From contig CP092879.1 in NCBI GenBank assembly GCA_030710605.1, positions 26,183,844 to 26,247,843 of the forward strand: a stretch of DNA of 64,000 bases, read 5' to 3'. The notes below the pieces were generated by a model, which worked only from the letters and a program-made list of their open reading frames with translations, searched no databases and was not told where the DNA came from. Below are positions 11,460-22,919 of this stretch, one piece after another; the stretch's first letter is position 1, and each line of letters begins with the position of its first letter. The position numbers and the translations under genes are program-made. Source of the stretch: Cordylochernes scorpioides. Lineage: Eukaryota > Arthropoda > Arachnida > Pseudoscorpiones > Chernetidae.

Positions 11460-11690
11460 GAAAATTCGAAAAGCTATTATATAGACGCGTATGATTCTTT
11501 TAAAAAATTAAACAATTTTCTACTACCTTACTGCAATGGAAAAATTATGGGAAAAAACCGTTGGGAGGGTTCACTACTGATGAGCCAGGTCCTCCCATTA
11601 ATTTTCCCATTGCAGCAAGGACAGTAGAAATTATTTTATTTTTAAAAGAATCATACGCGTCTATAATAGTTCCGAATTTTCATGTATAAC
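11460..11690. repeat. Foldback element carrying the CCCTCCC hairpin
   Basis: Arms of about 90 bases are inverted around a centre near 11577: GACGCGTATGATTCTTTTAA (11484) reappears inverted as AAAAGAATCATACGCGTC (about 11644). The centre contains GGGAGGGTTCACTACTGATG followed by TCCTCCC, the hairpin family also seen at 31350, 57030, 57410 and 58130-58490. Body copy 3 lacks it at the matching site, so it is an insertion here. Confidence 0.7.
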
Positions 11691-13283
11691 CAATGTAAAC
11701 ATCTTCGTAAAAAAAGCTAAAATATCTCTGAAAAGAAGCAGAATATTACAGTAGCTTCACCTAATTAAGAATTTTCTAATATATAGTAATTTTTAAAATC
11801 ACTACTAATATCATCATCAAATATTTTCACCAGTAAAAAAAAAAAAGATACTATTATATAATTTTAGAGCACACATAAACTTTTCCAAATTCCCTTTGCT
11901 AGTCAGAAAAAATATCCGCTTCTATATAATTGAAGAACACATTAGTCATTAAAAATTTAGAGTTTTCAAAAACAGAGTAGAGGTTGTAGAATCATAAAAT
12001 TATATTTACTTATCACTGAATTTGTGTATTCAAATGAACCTTTATCCTTTCAATTTGTCATCTCATTCAGTTCCTAGTTGGCCCTTTCCACAAAATGTCG
12101 ACACAATGCTTAGATATGACGCAAAATCTTCAAACATGCTTCTAGATTATTCCAGAAAGAAAAGATGATAGGAAAGAGCTCGATTTGAAATGACGACAGA
12201 AAATAGATCAGCATTACCAAAACACTCCAAAATGAACCGAACGACCGAAGATCACCCCGAATGTGATCAACATGTAAGATCCACCTTTACACTCATGGGC
12301 AAAACTTGATAAAGTTTCATATTTTAATGTCGCCGTTTTTTTTTTTTTTTTTTAAGGAGACAGAGGCAAATATTTTCACACTTGGTTACCTCGTGTGTGT
12401 TCAATAAAATCACTGTATCAAATATATTTCAGAGCTATTATTTGAATCCCGATATACATCTTAAAAGATGAACTTCCTTAGGTTTTGTCCATGAGTGTTT
12501 ATCATCACATATACAGTGACTTGGATGTCGTGAATTGCCCAGATCTGAGAAAGATTGAAGCGGCTAAACCAACAGGAAATCAACATCACCTACCACGTGC
12601 GCAGTAGTTTCCATCTTTTCCTCATCTTGAATAATTTTATGCGATTTGTAAGAAATATAAAATGAATAAATCAATATCAAATCATTTGGTTGAATTGAAA
12701 TTATAACTTGTGAAAAGTTGTTTGATGAACTCATTGTTATCGAATTTTTAATAAAAATTGCTTTATTGGCTTGATGTTTATACCTTTGTATTCGCAAATT
12801 TAGTGATTGATAAACTAAAATGTAGCATTTCTGTAAACAAGTTGATTTAATTTGTTTATTTAATTATATATATAAAGGCAATGATATTATATAATTCATA
12901 ATAATTCTTCTAATTCAATATTGTTTAAAGCCCACATAAGCTTTCAAATTTCCTATGATTTATTTTTTCCAAATAAAACCTACTTTGATGAAATGTTGGC
13001 TTTGCTTAGACTTTTTAAAGATACGGATGACAAGAAGATTGATTAAACATTATTGATTTACAAGAGAAAGAACTGAATAAAAGAGAAACCTTTTTCTTAC
13101 GCTTAGCGACTATTTTCTTGTGATCTTACACACATATTCTGTAGAATTAATTAATTAATTAAGATTAAAATATGTATACACACAACAAAAGCATAAAAAC
13201 CTCGAGGCGTTAAACATCATGGTTTATCGCTGAAATATAAGAAAAGATTCTCAGTTTTCATGAAATATTTGCTATTTCCTATC
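11691..13283. other. AT-rich body sequence without genes (copy 1)
   Basis: Well conserved with 33400-34700 and 51600-52950, including the CCGAACGACCGAAGATCA and CACCTACCACGTG blocks. Open frames are short and not shared. I see no RNA gene or protein motif. Confidence 0.5.
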
Positions 13284-13458
13284 ATTAAAAATATAAAGTT
13301 AAGTGCCAGGAGAAAATGTTTTTTATTAATCGAATACACGAGCTTTCGGGCAGTCACGCCCTTCAACTGGTCCAGTTGAAGGGCGTGACTGCCCGAAAGC
13401 TCGTGTATTCGATTAATAAAAAACATTTTCTCCTGGCACTTAACTTTATATTTTTAAT
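13284..13458. repeat. Near-perfect 175-bp palindrome with Penelope-like terminus sequence
   Basis: The sequence ATTAAAAATATAAAGTTAAG ... is mirrored as ... CTTAACTTTATATTTTTAAT about a centre near 13371. At the centre, GAGCTTTCGGGCAGTCACGC and its complement meet head to head. The same GAGCTTTCGGGCA...GCCCTTC motif ends both arms of the Penelope-like foldback at 29162-30792. The palindrome is absent from body copies 2 and 3 at the matching site. Confidence 0.75.
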
Positions 13459-14103
13459 ATTCCAAGGAGAAAGTTTCTACGATTAAATATTTCCTATCAT
13501 CTTTTAATTAACCTAGACATCTAAAATTTAATTTCATCATCTGATATTAAATTTTTATCGAAGAAACTAAGTGAGCTTGTTAATAAAACTGATTTTCAAT
13601 AAATATTTAAACTATTGTATAGGTTAATATACTTATTGAAAAAAAATCATCAAATTAATAGTTTATAAAAGTGTTCAAAAGAGACAATACCCCATTTCTA
13701 GACTGAAAAACTATCTAATTTTATTAGACGTAACTTAGATAGAAAGCGGAATGTCCCCATCACCAAATAAATCTATAATATCTTCTGATTATTCCTACCA
13801 AAAGGTGCTTAAATGTTAGTTGACAATCAACAATAGAGAAATTAAAGAGCAAACAATCTTAGAACGATATCTAGTACAACTCACCCCTCTTTAATGCTAG
13901 AGCTCAAATAAAGTCATACCGCTGCCAATTACCGTTTAAAATATCATTTGTATGTGATTAACAAATATAATTATTTATATTTAATATACAATAATATAAA
14001 TATTCATTTTTAATATAAAACAAATCGTATAAAAATCATATATAACATCATATAGGCGCGCAATTTTTATTTATTCTAAAATAGTTTGAATTTTGGCCAC
14101 GAG
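13459..14103. other. AT-rich tail of body copy 1
   Basis: No gene. It matches the tail of body copy 3 (about 53040-53215 and 57190-57420), including AAAGGTGCTT and the TACCGCTGCCAA block, and leads directly into minisatellite block B. Confidence 0.5.
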
Positions 14104-14894
14104 ATGACTTTAAACGGTTGAATACACATGTTTTATTGACAGAGGTACATGGACGCTTAAAACGGTGGAATACACATGTTTTATTGACGGAGGTACAGGG
14201 ACGCCAGAGACTGTGGAATACACATGTTTTATTGACGGAGGTACAGGGACGCCAGAGACGGTGGAATACACATGTTTTATTGATGGAGGTACAGGAAGGC
14301 CAGAAACGGTGAAATACACACGTTTTATTGACGGAGGTACAGGGACGCCAGAAATGGTGGAATACACATGTTTTATTAACGGAGGTACAGGGACGCCAGA
14401 GACTGTGGAATACACATGTTTTATTGACGGAGGTACAGGGACGCTAAAGAAGGTGGAATACACATGTTTAATTGACGGAGGTACAGGGACACCAAAGACT
14501 GTGGAATACACATATTTTATTGACGGAGGTACAGGGACGCTTAAGACGGTGGAATACACATGTTTTATTGACGGAGGTACAGGAACGCCAGAGACGGTGG
14601 AATGCACATGTTTTATTGACGGAGGTACAGGGACGCCAGAAACGGTGAAATACAGACGTTTTTTTGACGGAGGTACAGGGACGCCAGAAACGGTGGAATA
14701 CACATGTTTTATTGACGGAGGTTTAGGGACGCTAAAGACGGTGGAATAAACACGTTTTATTGACGGAGGTACAGGGACGCCAGAAACGGTCGAATGCACA
14801 TGTTTTATTGACGGAGGTACAGGGACGCTAAAGACGGTGGAATACACATGTTTTATTGACGGAGGTACAGGAACGCTATAGACGGTGGAATATA
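14104..14894 (+). repeat. 48-bp minisatellite array, homogeneous block B
   Basis: About 16 regular 48-base units (variant with GGAGGTACAGGGACGCCAGA and GGTGGAATACACATGTTTTA). Because 48 is divisible by three, plus and minus strands stay open for hundreds of bases and read as 16-residue repeats such as VEYTCFIDGGTGTPET. I take this as repeat structure, not a protein gene. The mariner inserted at the right end. Confidence 0.95.
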
Positions 14895-16212
14895 AGGTGT
14901 GTCCAATAAATAATGAGACTGGTCAAAAATAAAGAAAAAATTGAAAGAATAAAAAATATTTATTAGTACTTTTCAAAATATAGAGTCCCCCCCTGCATTT
15001 ATAAATAATATCCATCTCTTCTTCCATGATTTAAAACATTTAGAAAAGGCATCTTTCGGGATGTTTTTCAAAACCTTTTTCGAATTCGCTATGATGGACT
15101 CTCTAGTGTCAAATCTCCTTCCATTTAGAGCCATTTGAGTTTTGGAAAGAGGAAAAAAAATCATTCGGGGCTATATCTGGGGAATAGGGAGGTTGTTGAA
15201 GTATTTGGATGCCGTGTTTAGCCATATAAGTCAGTACAGATGTAGCGGTGGGTGGTGGTGCATTATCATGATGGATAATCCAATTTTTGGAACTCCACAT
15301 TTCACTACTTTTCAGACGAATTGATTTACGTACACGTCTCATAATGTTTAAATAAGACTCCTTATTGATTGTTTGACCTTCTTCTAGATATTTATGATGC
15401 ACAATTCCCTTTATGTCAAAGAACGTGACCAATAAAACTTTGTTTTTTGACTTGCAAATTCGGGATTTCTTCGTTCTTGGTTCATCTTTTCCTTTCCACT
15501 CCATGGATTGGCGTTTTGTTTCCCGGGTCATACCCGTAAACCCATGTCTCGTCTCCAGTTATTACTTTTTCCTTCCAATTAGGGTTTTCTTCCACCATTT
15601 AAAGCATTTTCTGGCAACTTCAACGCGATTCTTCTTTTGTTGGATGTGAGCATTTTTGGGACAAATTTTGAAGGTGTCTTCTTTAATTGCAAGTCTTCTT
15701 TAATTATCGATCCAACTAATGATTTTGATATCCCTGTTTCTTCCTCAATGTCCCGTAACCATATTCGTGGATTCTATTTTATCAAATTTGAAATTTGGCT
15801 CATCTTTTCAGGGTTCCTGTGAAGAAATGGACGTCCAACTCGCTTCTCATCTCACACCGATTTCATTCCATTTTTAAATCGTGAAAAGCATCTAAATGTG
15901 GTGGGCTTATTTACATTTTCATTTCCAAATGCCAATTTTAACAAATCTATAGTTTCTGAAGCCGATTTCCCAATTTTGTAGCAAAATTTAACAAATTCGT
16001 TGTTCGAATTTTCTATCCATTACAAATTAAAGGTTCTTATGCAAGGCGTTCTTTTTAAAAGCTTACAATTTATCGACTGCGCGCGCAATCACTTCATGCG
16101 ATATACCGCAGTGTAGCTGAAGCTTTCGATTTTTTCAATAGACTTTTTAAAAAAATTATCATTTCATTTTTTCTTTGTTTTTGACCGGCAACATAATTTA
16201 TTGGAGACACCT
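14895..16212 (-). mobile_element. mariner-family DNA transposon, inactive
   Basis: Terminal inverted repeats of about 45 bases start AGGTGTGTCCAATAAATAAT (left) and, read inward from the right, AGGTGTCTCCAATAAATTAT. TA precedes the left end (14893-14894), while the right end is followed by TG, so the TA duplication has one mutated base. The 1318-bp size fits a mariner. It interrupts the minisatellite, which resumes at once on the right. Confidence 0.88.
14973..16090 (-). pseudogene. mariner transposase, frame-broken
   Basis: Read on the minus strand, the N-terminal DNA-binding part survives near 15780-15650 (WLRDIEEETGISKSLVGSII, then KFVPKMLTS). The catalytic part lies at 15531-15109: TKRQSMEWK, VLLVTFFDIKGIVHHKYL (first catalytic Asp), WIIHHDNAP (second Asp) and YSPDIAPNDFF (third Asp). 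The DxxxD spacing is that of mariner transposases. The C-terminal end (ALNGRRFDTRESI) continues in another frame at 15164-14973. Stops and shifts elsewhere make it non-functional. It would have bound the inverted repeats and moved the element by cut and paste. Confidence 0.85.
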
Positions 16213-17262
16213 TGTACACATGTTTTATTGGCGGAGGTACAGGGACGCCAGAGACGGTGGAATACACATGTTTTATTGACGCAGGTAGATATATTTCATT
16301 GTAAGAAGTACATAGATGCAAGAGATGTGTGGTAAGGAGTACACATATTTTATTTCACAGAGGTACACAGTGCCAAAGACGGAAGGAGAACACATATTTC
16401 ATTGATAGAAGTACAAAAATGCCAGAGACGGCGGAGAGTACACATATTTTATTGTCAGAAATTCAGATATGCCAGAGACGGAGAGCGGCAGTACATATAC
16501 TCCATTGAAAGAAGTACAAAGATGCCATAGACGCGAAAGAGTACACATATTTTATTGACAGATGTACAGAGATGCCAGAGACCCACAGAGACGAAAGGAA
16601 ATACATATATTTTATTGAAAGTAGTACAGATATACCAGAGACGCGGTTAGGAACACATATTTTATTGACAGAAGTACAGAGATGCCAGAGACAGGGGGTG
16701 TACACATATTTAATTGGCAGAATTAAATAGATGGCAGAAATGGCGGTACGGATATTTTATTAACAAAGGTACAGAGATGTCAGAGACGTGGGAGTACACA
16801 TATCTCAATTGAGAGAAGTACAGAGATACCTGTGTCGTGATGAAATGCACATATATTATTGACAGAAATACAGAGATCCCAGAGACGGGTGAGTACACAA
16901 ATTTTATTGAGAGAGGTAGAAGAGAAGCCAGAGACGGAGGATTACAAATATTTTATTAACAGAAGAACAGAAATTCCAGAGACGCAGGAGATTTCACATA
17001 TTTTATTGACAGAAGTAAAGGGATTCAAGAGACGCAATGTTGTATACATATTTTATTGACAGAAGTACAGATAGCCAGAGACGGGGGAGAGTACACATGT
17101 TTTATTGTCAGAGGTACAGAGATGCCAGAGACGCGCGGTGAGGTACAGATATTTTATTGCAGAAGTACAAGGATGCAAGAGACGATGGGGAGTACGCACA
17201 TTTTATTTCACAGAGGTACACAGATGCCAGAGACGGGAGGAGAACACATATTTTTTTTTATA
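16213..17262 (+). repeat. 48-bp minisatellite array, block C
   Basis: The array resumes immediately right of the mariner. Units are more diverse than in block B, with the GTACAGAGATGCCAGAGACG core and gaps or added bases (lengths about 44-56). Confidence 0.9.
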
Positions 17263-17502
17263 TCGTAGAGGCAATTATATTCCCCGAGGATAGGGAACCT
17301 CTCTTCAGGCGCCTCTCCACTCAGAAGAGAACCATTCTCACCGAAATCATCGGCGCTGCCATTGAGCGCGCTCGGAACTCAGATCCCTTTGTGCGTGAGG
17401 GCCTACACATACTCAGGAAAATGCTCCCCCCCTGATCTGTAAATTTTTCCTTGATGGAGTGTAACTATTGACCAGATCGTCAATAAAGTCTGTTTTAATT
17501 GT
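17263..17502 (+). other. GC-richer insertion with a short ORF end and AATAAA
   Basis: This 240-base stretch interrupts the minisatellite and differs sharply in composition. A plus frame reads into it and ends at TGA 17433-17435; its last part (FPEDREPLFRRLSTQKRTIL, then IIGAAIERARNSDPFVREGL) is not repeat-derived. An AATAAA follows at 17482. It resembles the 3' end of a processed transcript or of a retroelement, but I do not recognise the protein. No clear poly(A) or target duplication is visible. Confidence 0.5.
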
Positions 17503-18925
17503 CAAATTGTCAGATATATCATAGACGCGGGAGAGGACACATGTTTAATTGACAGAAGTACAGTGATTCCAGAGCCGAAAGTAAATACATATATTTTATT
17601 GAAGTAGTACAGATATGCCAGAAAGGCGGTTAGGAACACAAATTTTATAGACAAAAGTACAGAGATGTCAGAGACGCGGGAGTACACTTTACTTAATTGA
17701 TATAAGTACAGAGATACCTGTAGTGGTGGAGTGTACACATATATTATTGACAGAAATACAATGATGCCAAAGACGGGGGAGTACACAAATTTTATTGACA
17801 GAAGAAAAAAATTCCAGAGACTGGGGAGTACACATATTTAATTGAGAGAGATACAGAGAAGCCAGAGACGGAGGATTACAAATATTTCATCAACAGAAGA
17901 ACAGAAATTTCAGAAATTCGGGATATTTCACATTATCTATTTACAGAAGTACAGAGATTCAAGAGATGCGATGTTGTATACATATTTTATTGACTGAAGT
18001 ACAGAGATGCCAGAGACGGGGGAGAGTACACATTTTTATTGTCAGCGGTACAGAGATGCCAGACACGCGCGGTGGAGTACAGATATTTTATTGACAGAAG
18101 TAAAGAGATGCAAGAGACTGTGAAGAGTACGCATATTTTATTTCACAGATGTACACAGATGCCAGAGACGGGAGAAGAACACATATTTTATTGACAGAAG
18201 TACAGATATGCCACAGATGGGGGCAGTACAGATATTTTATTGATCGAAGTACAGAGATTCCATAGACGCGCGGGGGAACACACACATATAAGGACAGAGA
18301 TACAGAGATGCCATAGACGAAAGAAAATGCATATGTTTTATTGAAATTAGTACAGATATACCAGAAAGGCGGTTAGGAACACATATTTTATTAACAGAAG
18401 TACAGAGATGCCAGAGACAGGGGGTATACACATATTTAATTGACAGAATTACATCGATGCCAGAGATGGGGGGGTTCAGATATTTTATAAACAGAGGTAT
18501 AGAGATGTCAGAGACGCGGGAGTACACATATCCTAATTAAGAGAAGTCCAGAAATACCTGTGGGGTGGTGGAGTACACACTTATTATAGACAGAATAACA
18601 GAAATTCCAGAGACAGGGGGTGTACACATATTTAATTGACAGAATTATATCGATGTCAGAGATGGGAGGTACAGATATTTTATAAACAAAGGTACAGAGA
18701 TTTCAGAGAGGCGGGAGATTTCACATATTTTATTGACAGAAGTACAGAGATTCAAGAGACGCGATGTTGTATACATATTTTATTGACAGAAGTACAGAGA
18801 TGCCAGAGACGGGGGAGAGTACACATGTTTTATTGTCAGAGGTACAGAGATGCCAGAGACGCGCGGTGAGGTACAGATATTTTATTGACAGAAGTACAGA
18901 GATGCAAGAGAAGGTGGGGGGTACA
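17503..18925 (+). repeat. 48-bp minisatellite array, block D
   Basis: Same unit and orientation as block C. Several multi-unit segments of block C recur here (for example the pair with GGGGGTGTACACATATTTAATTG near 16690 and again near 18420 and 18610), so the array has a higher-order arrangement. Confidence 0.9.
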
Positions 18926-18930
18926 CATAT

Positions 18931-19176
18931 TGTTAGCACGTTTTCTTTGAAGTTTCTTCTAGAAAAAACGAGCTGACTCAATTCGATTTATTTCAAACAA
19001 CAAAAGAGAATTACACTGCGATTTAATGCGATTTAGTTGTATTTATATAGCAAAAGAAAACAGAAGAAGAAAAAAAAACGACAAAAAGAATGATGATAAG
19101 TAACAATAAAATTCTATGAATATGAAGTATAATTAATTAATAAAATACAATAATAATAATTTTGAAAAACCTAACA
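18931..19176 (-). repeat. 3' LTR of the BEL/Pao element
   Basis: 246 bases, TGTTAGCACG to CCTAACA on the plus strand (the ends are inverted repeats of each other). A few substitutions and small indels separate it from the other LTR. Confidence 0.93.
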
Positions 19177-19198
19177 TACTTCACCCCGGTGGAATAAC

Positions 19199-20592
19199 TT
19201 AGTCCTCAGCAAAAGGTAATGGCACTATTTTAGAGACAGTTCTAGTAAGGCGTTCTTGGTGCTTGGTCTTCACCTCGACGACTCGAACTTTTCCATCCGC
19301 TCCCGGAAAGACTTTGGTGATGCGACCAAGGCTCCAATATATTGCTGGTGGTGATATGGTATCCTTGAGCAAGATGAGGTCACCTTCCTTAATGTTGGGT
19401 GAGGATTTATGCCATTTTAGGCGTTGTTGCAAATTATTGAGGTATTCTCGATTCGAACGTTTCCAAAATACATTTTTAATTTTTTGATTTAGGCTCCAGC
19501 GATCGAGGTAGTTTATCGGAACACCATCATCATCATTAGATTCTGGAGGGGCAGTTAAGGGTCTCTCGATTAAGAAGTGTCTTGGTGTAAGAGGATTAAA
19601 ATCGTCTGAATTTGAACTTGAGGACAAATAGGTCGCGAATTTAAACAAGCTTCTATTTGAGTTGTCAGAGTACTCAGCTCTTCAAATGTGAGTATCTGAG
19701 ACATCAAGCATCTGAGAAGATGAAATTTGAAGGATTTTATTCTAGCCTCCCAGATACCTCCGAAATTTGGGGCGGAAGGAGGTATAAAATGCCAGTTGAT
19801 TCGTTCATTAGATATGAATTTTTGAATTGTTGAAGCTTTCAATATATCAAACTGCCCTCGGAGAATGTTGTTAGCTCCCCAAAGGTTGGTCCCGTTATCA
19901 CTAAATATATCAGAAGGTTTTCCTCGACGAGAAATAAACCGCTTGAGAGCTGCGAGGAAAGCTGCTGAAGATAGGTCTGATACAATTTCTATATGAATTG
20001 CTTTTGTGCAGAAACATACAAATAAAGCAACATATGATTTTAATTTTACTTTGGATCTTTTGATGTTTGGTTTAATTAAAAACGGCCCTGCAAAGTCGAT
20101 TCCAGTTTTAGTGAACGGATTTGATTTCAAAATTCGGTGCATAGACAGATCTCCCATTATTTGCTTGGTAACTTGGCATTTAGCCCTGAAACACACCATG
20201 CATTGGTGGATTAGTTTCTTGACCAAACTTCTGCCTCCAGGAATCCAATATCGTAATCGTAGTGCTGACATGGTCAGTTGAAGACCAGAATGTAAATGAT
20301 CCAGATGACACTGTCGCACTATTAATTCCTTGATTAAATGATCTTTTGGTAATATTATTGGATGCTTTTCATCAAATTGCAGATTTGAATGACGTAATCT
20401 TCCTCCAACCCGTAATAGTCCAGATTCATGAATGAGAGAATTCAAAGATAAAATCCTTGAGTTAGTTGGTAAAGATTTATTTTGTTTGCAACAGGTAATT
20501 TCTGATTGAAATTCAGAACTTTGAATGAAACGAATGATATTGTGAATTGAACTTGTTAATTCGCTTGAAGATATGTCCTTTCTTTCTTTCAT
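19199..20592 (-). pseudogene. BEL/Pao integrase
   Basis: The main frame (20592-19570) carries the H2C2 zinc-finger end (HQCMVCFRAKC), then the catalytic core: TGIDFAGPF (first Asp), SDNGTNLWGANN (second Asp) and NFGGIWEARIKSFK (Glu). The C-terminal part lies in another frame (19648-19199), with NPLTPRHFLIERPL, FWKRSNREYLNNLQQRLKW and LGRITKVFPGADGKVRVVEV, the typical Pao tail. A single shift near 19600-19640 separates the two. The enzyme would insert the element cDNA. Without the shift it would be full length. Confidence 0.9.
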
Positions 20593-20616
20593 TGAAAGAA
20601 CATTGAATACAAATCT

Positions 20617-22389
20617 TTAAATCCATGCTGTAATTCTAACATGTTCGTTGATATTTGAGTATTTGAAAATAAAGTCTGGGAAAAGAAGATTAGTGAAATG
20701 AAAAACAGAGAAAGGTTTTCGTCTTTCACCTGAAATATCTTTCGGAAAATCATATTGAGTTTGAATTGTATCTTCAAAGTTCACATCCGAGAGCCAAGTT
20801 GGTCCTCGCCACCAAAGAGAGTGATCCACCAGCTCTGAAGGAGTTATACCTCTGGAAGGGCAGTCTGCAGGATTATCTTTCGAAATGACATAATGCCAGG
20901 AAGAATGTAAAGTCAATCTTTGAACTTCAGAAATCCTATTTCCGACAAATGGTTTTCAATGTCTAGATTCAGATATAATCCAGCTGAGAACAATTTTGGA
21001 AACAGTCCATAAAAATACTCTATCAATTTGTAATCACAAAGAATTGCAAATAGTATCATATAAAGTTGAGAGAAGAAAAGCAGCGCACAGCTCCAGCCGT
21101 GGTGTGGAAATCATTTTCAGAGGAACTACCCTCGTCTTGGAAGCAATCAGAGAAACTTTCACTTGGCCCGATTTGAAAAGAGATCTTATATAAAATACTG
21201 CCGCATATGCAACTTCTAAAGAGTCACAAAAACCATGAAGTACAACAGAAAGTAAAGCTCCCCTGCACGAGAATTATCTAGGAATTTGAATTTTATTTAA
21301 TACGGATAATTCCTTTTCGATTTTCTTCCATTGAGAGCACAAAGTATCAGGCAAGGGATCATCCCAATTCAACTTCTGTTTCCAAAGTGATTGAAGCAAA
21401 ATTTTAAGACGAATAAAAACTGGTGACAGCCAGCCTATAGGATCAAAGATTCTGGAGATGTGGGACAACAAATTTCTTTTAGAATTCGTTTGTTCTGGAA
21501 TGTCATTAACAAGAATCTGAAAAATGTCCAAGGACGGATTCCAACAAATACTAAGTATTTTGACACATAAATCACTCTCAAAATCCTAATGATTATGCCT
21601 ATTGATCTCCATTTCCTAAGAGAAACTCCGGCTGAAGAAAGAAGATTATTGACTTCACGAATATGACATGTAGCTTCTGCAATTGTGTCTGCACCAGAAA
21701 GCAAGTCATCAACATAAAAATCGGTTTGTACTATTTTGAGGCCACTGGGAAAGTTGACACCTTGTCCCTTGCAAGTTGATGTAGGGTACGCATGGCGAGA
21801 TATGGCGCACAAGACAATCCATATGTCACAGTCAGTAGTCTACAATCCAATAAAGGTTCTGATGGGTTTTTCTCCATAAAATTCTCTGGAAATCACAATC
21901 CCTAGGATCGATTCTTACTTGGCGTTACATTTTCTCTATATCTCCTGAAAAAGCTATTGGGCGTGTTCGAAATCTTATCAGAATGTTGAAGATATCCTGT
22001 TGTAGTTTTGGTCCTACATGAAGAAAGTCATTTAGAGATTTGCCATTGCTAGTTTTGCAAGATGCGTCAAAAACAACTCTCAATTTAGTGGTAGTGCTTT
22101 GCTCCTTAAAAACACAATGATGAGGTATATAATAACATTGTCCTGAAGGTGTATCCAGCTCATCACTGGGAATAAACTCCATATGATTGATTAAAAGATA
22201 TTCGTCCATGAAATCACAATATTGTTTTAGGATACTTGGAGATTTTTGTAATTTTCTTTCAAGTGATAGAAATCGTTTCAGAGCATTGATCCTATATTCG
22301 CCAAGAGTTGGCAATGTTCTAAATGACAGCCCAACAGAGTACCTTCTATCTTCCAGAATTTTGATGTTATTAATATATATTCTCCACAC
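20617..22389 (-). pseudogene. BEL/Pao reverse transcriptase and RNase H region
   Basis: Minus-strand fragments in order: 22389-21925 with LRVVFDASCKTSNGKSLND and SGDIEKM (the palm with the first catalytic Asp); 21812-21435 with FYVDDLLSGA (catalytic YVDD); 21531-21274 with FDPIGWLSPVFIRLKILLQ (Pao connection domain); and 20916-20617 with NPADCPSRGITP and LWWRGPTWLS (the block between RNase H and integrase). The segment 21273-20917 holds RNase H sequence only in broken frames. At least four frame breaks mean it is inactive. Confidence 0.85.
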
Positions 22390-22847
22390 GAAATTTCTTC
22401 TCTGGTTAAAGATTTGGCAGAGGGTACTGACTCCAGCTCCCAGAATATTTTAAGAAAATCATATTGTTCCTCCGACGCGAACATAGTTATATCTTGATTG
22501 GAATTTTCACCTGACAGTAATATTTTACCTGTAAGTAACCATCCCAATTTGGATCCGCACGCAGTGGGTCCAGATAAATTTTGGAATCTAACCTTCCCGT
22601 TAAATAAGCATGGAGCAAGCTCTGCTCCTATCACTAAATCAATCTGGCTAGATTAGTCAAAATTGGGGTCAGCCAACAGAAGATTTTTCAAATAAGGCCA
22701 ATTATCCTTTTCTATAAAGAAATTGGGCAATTCTGATGTGATCTTATCGATGACTATAGGATTGGCGTTGAATATTAGGTTTGAGAAATGTGGGGTAAAT
22801 TGGAGAGCGACCTCACCCATTGATTGTTCTACAAGTTTGTTTCCCAA
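22278..22847 (-). pseudogene. BEL/Pao protease to RT linker
   Basis: Frames 22847-22653 and 22634-22278 form one stretch: a protease C-terminal half (LLLADPNFD joined to LIGAELAPCLFNGKVRF) followed by TACGSKLGWLLTG, the conserved TxxGWLL-type motif at the start of Pao RT. A stop (TAG, near 22652) separates them. The catalytic protease motif itself should lie near 22950-22850 and is not intact in any frame that I can read. Confidence 0.7.
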
Positions 22848-22919
22848 ACCAAAAACTGTAGATTTACATTCAGCAAGAGGAAGATTTAATTTCGTTCGAC
22901 AAACTATTTGTTATAAGAC

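Larger units (their letters stand above)
7020..14090 (+). repeat. Body of macro-repeat, copy 1 (interrupted)
   Basis: This AT-rich body is shared with 27441-34850 and 46561-53380/57000-57420. Shared landmarks run in the same order: the GAAGCTGGCTTTGATTTG block (7165), TTCCAATATTTCACTTTACC (9475), the poly-T/TTCTTGTTTTT block (10380), a pogo-like MITE (10753), the GGAACCATCGTCTCAGCC block (11120), the CCGAACGACCGAAGATCA block (12236), CACCTACCACGTG (12587) and a block near 13920 (ACCGCTGCCAA, matching about 57345). Insertions specific to this copy are Copia 7348-9388, a foldback near 11460-11690 and a palindrome at 13284-13458. No coding gene is evident. Confidence 0.75.

Noticed and set aside
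14110..14847. 245-codon minus-strand and 194-codon plus-strand repeat proteins
   Set aside because: Both come from a 48-bp repeat whose length is divisible by three. No start context, no flanking gene structure, and the same unit breaks frame in the other arrays.
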